A stretch of DNA of 64,000 bases from Pagrus major (lineage: Eukaryota; Chordata; Actinopteri; Spariformes; Sparidae): positions 18,932,958 through 18,996,957 of the forward strand of contig NC_133219.1 in NCBI RefSeq assembly GCF_040436345.1, given 5' to 3'. Positions 57,476-64,000 of this stretch are shown piece after piece. The notes below the pieces were generated by a model. It saw only the letters and a list, made by a program, of their open reading frames with translations, was not told where the DNA came from and searched no databases. How positions within the stretch are numbered: position 1 is the stretch's first letter; every line of letters starts with the position of its first letter. The position numbers were made by a program, and so were the translations under genes.

Positions 57476-59084
57476 TGTCTTATGATTTTTAGAACTTGGA
57501 ACATGTGACTGGACATTTATTTTTACTAAAGGATTACTGGAGCGATCAAAAAATTAACCATCAGATTTAATGAACAGTATGTAATTTCTGCCACTTGGGG
57601 ACAAAACAATCAAAACAATCATGAAAGATGGAGTTGGGCACTTATCCAAAGTAGTGTGGAATCATGAGTCTTTGTCTTCATTGCTGATCAAACAGTATTG
57701 ACGATGAAAATTAATAAAATGCTCCATCACGAGAGCAATACAAACAATACTAAACAGCAGAGTGGCTAGCTGGTACGCCGAGCTCTTTCCTCACGTTCTA
57801 ATGTATCATCTGATGTTTCCCAAAAAGTTATACCAACTAATGAAATTGGCCATCTCTGGGTTTATTGGAAACATTTGGGATAATTTAAGAAAAGAACTCA
57901 ACAATTATATAATAAAAGGTCATTTTTAGACATAATGCGGAAATGTTGCTTTTAACTAAGAACGAAATTTAATCACAACCTTAAAATGAATCCCACTGTC
58001 TTCCTTCTTCTCATCTTAAATCATATCAGCTGATTAAATGGCTTCTTACTTTTGCTACGCTAGACTTCAGGTCAGTTAATTCAAGGAAAACATTTGTATT
58101 ATGTAATCTTTTAACAATCGCTATGTGGAGTGACACCAAAAAAGTCTGCAAATGCACCAAATGTTAGACAATGTTATGTAATGCTAAGAAGAATTAAGAT
58201 ACCAATATCTACCTACCAAACCGCCTACATTGTCTACATTGTCATCGCCTCAACAGTGTCTTTCCCACCTTGTACAGCAATAAGTGGCCTCTGTGACTAA
58301 CTGAAGTTTAAAAGAATCAAACAGTCGAATATGTCTTTGACGAAATCACAGTCAACCTAATCTGTCGGACAACCTGTTGTCAAAAGCCTTGTATTTGTAC
58401 TTGTGGCGTGATATTACTCGATAACCTTGCTAATTTAGCTACTTATTTAGTATCATAGCAGCTTCCAATTCTGGTTTCTAGCATGACGAAGGCATCAGTC
58501 AGCTTTAAAATTACTTTCAATGCATCAATAGAGCAACCCAAACTATCAATTGGTCCCTAAGACCTTAAATCAATTATTCCATTTAGTTTGAACAAAAAAA
58601 AGACGTAAAAAACTCACCATGACTCAACCTTTCCTGAACAGAGAAAACAAATGTATAAATCAGCCTACTGATGCCAGTAGGAGTCCTGAGCGTGAAACGA
58701 CTGATAGTCAACACAAACCAGAACTACTTGTTTTGTTCCTCTTGGGCTGTTACATAAATATGAAGCATGAGGCACTTAAAGCTACACAGAGGTGTGACAG
58801 GAACTGCAGGTGCATGTCAACAGATTTACAGCGACTCAGGTCAGGTTCCTCTTCACAGGGAGGCGTGTGTCTCTGTTCAAGACACAAAAAGACAAGCCGC
58901 CTGCATGATTTATTGCGATAGGGGCCCCGAAAGGCAAGACAAACAAAAACAGATGCAAACTATCAAGGAAACAAATACGGTCACATATCAGGGTTTTTGT
59001 TTTCACGGTGAAACTGTGTAAGAGAAGTAGAAGAGAGAAGTCTTCTCAGATAGCTAACGTGTTCTCCACTGAATAGATTTTTTA

Positions 59085-59469
59085 CACAAATAGTTCCCAT
59101 GAATTAATCCATCAACAAAGCCATCTTCAAGTCGATTTATTGATAAGTCAACAGTGGCAAAATTGTTTGCAAATATTTCTATAATCTATTTCTCATTTAA
59201 GTTATTTTACAAGCAAACATTAGCTACTTCAAGCTCCCCAGTTCTCAGGACTAAGGCCTAAACTAGATGTCTTATGTGATAGTAAAATGAGTATCTTTTG
59301 GTATGACTGAAAAAAAAGAGACATGAAGACGTCATCTTTAGGAGTCAGTCAGTAGTTCATCAGGATTTTTTTGTCATTATATGGACCAAACCACTCATCA
59401 AACAAACATTACTCAGATCAATTGATCATTCAATTGATCATTAAAAACGATAGTTAGTTGCAGCTCTAT
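59085..59469 (+). repeat. hAT-type MITE, TAGGGCTGCAACTAA family, with intact 3' terminus
   Basis: Ends TTAGTTGCAGCTCTA at 59454-59468, the terminal repeat of the family; ATCAATTGATCATT and ATCAATTGATCATTCAATTG precede it. The left end is approximate. Confidence 0.6.
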
Positions 59470-61389
59470 ACTAAAGGAACGTGTGTGATCTGATCAGATA
59501 AACTATTGACTGAATGGAAATCATTCATCCGAGTGTACAAATTACTAATTTGAGGGAGTAAATGATCCAACAAAATAAGAAATTAACCCAATAGCTGACA
59601 GGTCCATAAGACTGTGAAGTCATTTAAACTAGGGCTGTCACAGCATCATTTTTTGTTGGATGATACATTGTCCCCGATACTATTGTCATTTTAAGACCAT
59701 TTTATGCCAGTAGTATAATACAACAGCATATAATGCCAATACACTCTTTCAAAGACCAACTAACTTTTAATTCTTCAAATACTCAGACATTTGAATTGGA
59801 GAGCGAAACAAATATCCTAAATAAACAAACATATATACAATAAAACCACACTACCAAAACAATAAATACAATTGACTCTTGGGCTCTTTTAAGAAGAATT
59901 GCATGTAAACATAACAGGCTATAACAAGGTCAGTAAAAATAAAGTGCTTTTATTATGCAGAGACACTTGCACGTGACCACAACAAAATAAAAATGGAGAG
60001 GAAGAAAACTTGCATGGAACGGAAATGCAACTTTTCATAATACATTTCCAAAACAATGTAGCAAAGACAAGACAAAGAAAAAACACACATATTAAATAAA
60101 ACCCTTCTCCCAAGTCTACTTTCTTGATTGCTAAAGATGGATCACTTCAACTTTAAGCCACATGATGACCAGTGAATACAGGTTATAGTAGTAAATAAAT
60201 AGTGCATGAAACAAATAATTGAAAATCTAGAAGTTGCAAAGTTTCAATAATGTTTCTTATAAATCAAACCAGGAATCAAAAAATTCCACAATGTTTCAAT
60301 CAGTACCGTTATAGTGAAAACATCATGCAGGTCTAAATGTCATTCAGTGTGTCGAGACCCATTTGTTTACCAAATAAAGTGACCAACTTAAGAGAAAACA
60401 CTAAAGTCTTGACAGGATGTGGTGCGACAGTTCACATTTTCCACTGAAAAAGGTCAAGATCTGTAACTTGTGTTTCAACAGTAAACAGCATGAAAAGCGG
60501 AGAGAGGGCTGTTAAGGTTGCAAACCCGCTGCGCTGAATATTCAAGAGCCTTGTTTTTCCCCTAATAAAAGCTGAAGCAACAGCTTTAATGGAAGGAAAA
60601 AGCCTTCAGAGAAACTGGGATATTTTTATTCAGAGCATCAGAAAAGCCACAAACACACAAACTGTGTGTGTGCAGCAGCATGTAGAGCATTTTATCTGTT
60701 TGGATAATGGACGTGATTGTGCGCAGGTGTCTTCTTCAGGGGCATCTCTGTCAGAATAAAAACAGACAACTAAAGCTCCAAGAAACTAGACAATACTGTA
60801 TGTTTCTGGACAAGTGCTAATGTGTGTGATGTATGTGTCGGCATAATTGCAGAACGAGCAGCGGCTACTTGTCGTCTCAGCTCTGCATCTGGCCCTCATT
60901 AGGAAATGCCTTTGAAGCTTTGCAAGAGAAGCTGCTGTGCCGACTATGGAGAAGACTCGGGCCGGGTGAGGAGGCCAGACGCCTCAGTGCTGACGTGCAC
61001 TACCGTTTGGCAGCGCTAGCCTTGGTATTGACCCCAGCTTGTGCTGTCCGACTGTTCGTTTCCCTTTGATGTCCTGCGTGAGCAAGCTGAGCTCAACCCT
61101 CAAAGCCTTTCAATTATCCCAGCAAGAAGGGAGGAACTTACAGGAATGAAAAGTTGGCCGAGGGGATTTTGTCGTCTATTTTATGGGTGTAATGTCACAA
61201 GTTCAAAGGAAGAAAACACTTATAGCTAGGCCTACATCCAGGTAGCTAAAAGCAACCCATCTTCAGGAGGATGAGGAGGCTTTTTCTGAAGCCAAAGTAG
61301 AGGATTATATGTTAACCTTTGTGGACAATGAATCCAAAACATTTGACGGAAATTCATGAAAAAAAAGAGGATCATTTAGTTTCCAGTCA

Positions 61390-61650
61390 TGCTAGCAGCT
61401 CTGTGACGCTGTAAATGCTACGCCACCATGCTAACAGGTATACTGATAACCATGTTCACAATCTTAGCTTAGCATGTTAGCAGGCTTATCATGAAAACAA
61501 TACAGATGAGGTTGATGGGAATGTCATTAATTCTGTAGGGTATCTGGTCAAAACCCAGCGCTGATGATGGCACTAGAGGAAAAGTTAAGGTATAAACAAA
61601 GTTTTTGCAGTTCATCCTGTAGGGAGACATGAACATCTACAAATATTGGT
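61390..61650 (+). repeat. Teleost ATGCTAACA-type interspersed repeat
   Basis: CACCATGCTAACAGGTATAC, TTAGCTTAGCATGTTAGCAG, GATGGGAATGTCATTAATTC and TGATGATGGCACTAGAGG run in the order of a common fish repeat. Confidence 0.6.
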
Positions 61651-62829
61651 CTAAAGGAAAGGTTGGGGGATCATACAAGTCAGTAGGTTCAGGAATATGC
61701 CCCTGTAATTGTCTTATTATGCTCTTAATAATGCATCAAACAGGAGATTGTGCTTATCCAAAAATAGAAGGCAAGTATCTGCAATTTGATTTGATGTATG
61801 AAAGACGCACTCCAAAAGTTCATGTCTTGCACTCAAATTGTTGAAAACGAGCACTGTACCTTTACAGATGGGTTCAGCAAGGCCGGTCTCTCGTCAGAAA
61901 ACTTAACCTACTTACTAATAAACTGACAGCTCTCCAAAAGTAAAATCCTGACCCAAATCTTGATCTAACAAGTGTTTAATCACAAGTACCACGAAACAAG
62001 AACAGTCCAGTAGTCCATAAAGTGAGAGGATGAGTCAACCTCTGGTCAGTCCTGTTGCTGTATAATCACACATCAAGCTATTTCTGGTACCATCACTTTC
62101 AGCTCCCTGCTATTCTTCTCCGATGGAGGGCAGGCCTTGTGCACAGGATAAACATAGCATCAGAGAACGACAAGCTCAATTATGGAAATCAAATAAAATT
62201 ATACGTGCGTCCCCGTCATTATGTTCATTCCTCTGTCTGACCAGTTCTACCATCGTGTCACTTTTAGACAACTTGTACAAAGTGTATCAAGAGAAAAGAA
62301 GCCTAAAAATGTTTTTTGTGTGTGTTATTTCAAGATAGGACTTCAAACCCCAAAATCAGTGTATCATAAAAGCGACTACTGGAATGAGGATTGTAAATTA
62401 CAGAGCAGCTCCACAGATTGGACCATCTGTGAGACACATGCAGAGATATCCAAACCCAGCTGAATCCAAGTCTACAGTTTATAAAAGGGGAAAGCAGACA
62501 ATTTATTCAAGTGTTCGTGGTCATGTCTAAGCGTGTAAGAAACAGACAGCATAAAAGACGACAAAACCAGTGAGTGTGCCAGAAAACACTCTAAAATCAC
62601 AACACATTTACACACAGATCAGCTGTATTCAGCAAGGACAATACACATACGTGTGCCAATCTTACCAGAGCTGTACAGAAAAGTTGCCCTCAACACAAAT
62701 GTCTTTTTTCTGAACACATACAAGAGAACAGAATAGAGCCAGTTTTGGAAACGACAGCCGTCTGCATCACAAACACTCAATAGGCAAAAGTTCTTGCGGT
62801 AATATAAATCAGCTACTCTAAGGAGGTAT

Positions 62830-63070
62830 TTTAAAAAAGGTGCAATATGTAAGAATTTGCCACCTGTTAAATCCATGCTCAAAACAAGTAGATGCCAGTA
62901 TATCACCAGAGTAACCGCTAACTGCTGACTCTAGCTGCAATGAGCTACTTAGCTCATTTAGCAGAACAGCTAGCGGTTCGGAGTGGGAGCTTGGGGACCA
63001 GGGGAGTGTTAGTGTTTACAAGGCTAGCACAGGAGCTGTGGAACAAGAAGGGCCGGGGCTAATATGCTAA
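62830..63070 (+). repeat. Teleost interspersed repeat fragment
   Basis: GGTGCAATATGTAAGAATTT and TAGCAGAACAGCTAGCGGTT are landmarks of a repeat seen widely in fish genomes. Approximate borders. Confidence 0.4.
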
Positions 63071-63574
63071 CTTCAGTAGATATCTCTGATACACAATACA
63101 GAGATAATTTTAATGATACATTTAAATGAGGACTGATGTTGCAAAACATTCTCAAAGACTGTTTTTCATTTTCATTGCAACTAAATTCATGCATTTAATG
63201 ATACAAGTTGTGCAACTTCTGCGAATGAGAGAAGGCTATGAATGCTGTGAGAAGCAGCAGTCTGTCACGAAAGAATACTTTACTCTTCTCTTCGGTCTCT
63301 ACAATAACACTATAATTGCTGTTGGCCTCCCTCTTAATAACCCTGGATAGGAGACCACACTTTGGAAAGGTGTGTTTGATTTCTGTGCCTCTATTTCAGG
63401 AATCTGCTTCAACCACTTATCCTGACAGCTGCTCTCCAGAGGTTCACTGTCCCCTTGTGAGGATTTGGTGCAGGACTGTCAAAAGCAAACAAAGCAGCAA
63501 CTCTGCAGGTTTAACAGGATTCACTCTGCATCTTTAACCAGAAGGTCTGAACAACCGAAACAAACAACAGAAAG

Positions 63575-63679
63575 CAATAATAATAAAAAAATATATCTCA
63601 CAGTGGTAACAATAATAATAAAAAAATATATCTCACAGTGGTAACAATAATAATAAAAAAATATATATCTCACAGTGGT
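63575..63679 (+). repeat. 35-base tandem repeat, three copies
   Basis: Unit made of (AAT)3, an A run and ATATCTCACAGTGGTAAC. The three copies are almost identical; the third has one extra AT and a changed end. Confidence 0.9.
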
Positions 63680-64000
63680 AGATTCCAGAGAATATTCGTG
63701 CAAGCTCTTTGAAGATGTGGTTATGATTGCCCTGACACATGATTTACTGTGCTGGATGACAGCCCGAGGAGGTTGGTTGCATATAAAAATCTGGCAGACT
63801 CATCCCAGCACTGTGCTCCACCTACGATTTCCTACTAAGACATTTACTTTCTTCGCCTGCAGCAAAACAGACAATCAGCAGCTTCTGGGTACCATTCTGC
63901 TACAACTATCAAGTTTTTGCCAAGATTTAAACAGTTCAATTAAAGTATGCCTTCAGCTTGTTTGAGGTAATTACACATAATTTGCAACAAATAAAACATG

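Noticed and set aside
60833-61069. 78-codon frame with a GC-richer stretch
   Set aside because: No recognisable domain, no supported splice sites and no upstream promoter signal.
63575-63679. CRISPR-like array
   Set aside because: Direct tandem units without spacers, in a vertebrate genome.

Overview
The window is nuclear DNA from a ray-finned fish, most likely a percomorph teleost. The evidence is spliced vertebrate genes with GT-AG introns, fish-type CA/TG microsatellites, and many decayed copies of teleost DNA transposons and non-LTR retrotransposons in AT-rich spacer. The species cannot be named from sequence alone. There are no operons and there is no CRISPR array; gene models rest on reading frame, splice sites, phase continuity and recognised family motifs.  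Layout, left to right: (1) 1-14,105, minus strand: four coding exons of dmrt1, the DM-domain sex-determination/testis transcription factor. The last exon(s) were not found and probably lie beyond the left edge. (2) 14,106-17,678: spacer between divergent genes, with the 3' end of a LINE. (3) 17,679-23,956, plus strand: a complete nine-exon gene for CFAP157, a coiled-coil ciliary/sperm-flagellar protein, with a perfect RFX X-box palindrome 69 bases before its ATG. (4) 25,207-26,676, plus strand: an intact single-exon TRIM (RING, B-box, coiled coil, PRY-SPRY) E3 ligase gene of the expanded fish type. (5) 29,407-52,806, minus strand: kank1, eleven coding exons joining in phase to a 1,337-residue protein with KN motif, two coiled coils and C-terminal ankyrin repeats. 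A small ATG exon lies 10 kb upstream of the large exon, and there is a candidate internal promoter/first exon near 44 kb. (6) 52,900-64,000: no coding gene found; repeats, a LINE reverse-transcriptase relic, a long CA microsatellite and one strong hairpin.  Kank1 upstream of dmrt1 on the same strand is the conserved vertebrate order (KANK1-DMRT1-DMRT3-DMRT2), so dmrt3 and dmrt2 would be expected to the left. The unusual local feature is that a cilium/sperm gene (cfap157) and a TRIM gene sit inside the dmrt1-kank1 interval. The genes do not form one pathway, although dmrt1 and cfap157 are both tied to the testis in other vertebrates. I see no clear new molecular system here. The best leads are the X-box, the kank1 alternative first exon, the kank1 upstream ATGs, two near-perfect short hairpins, a nested transposon and the cfap157/TRIM placement.
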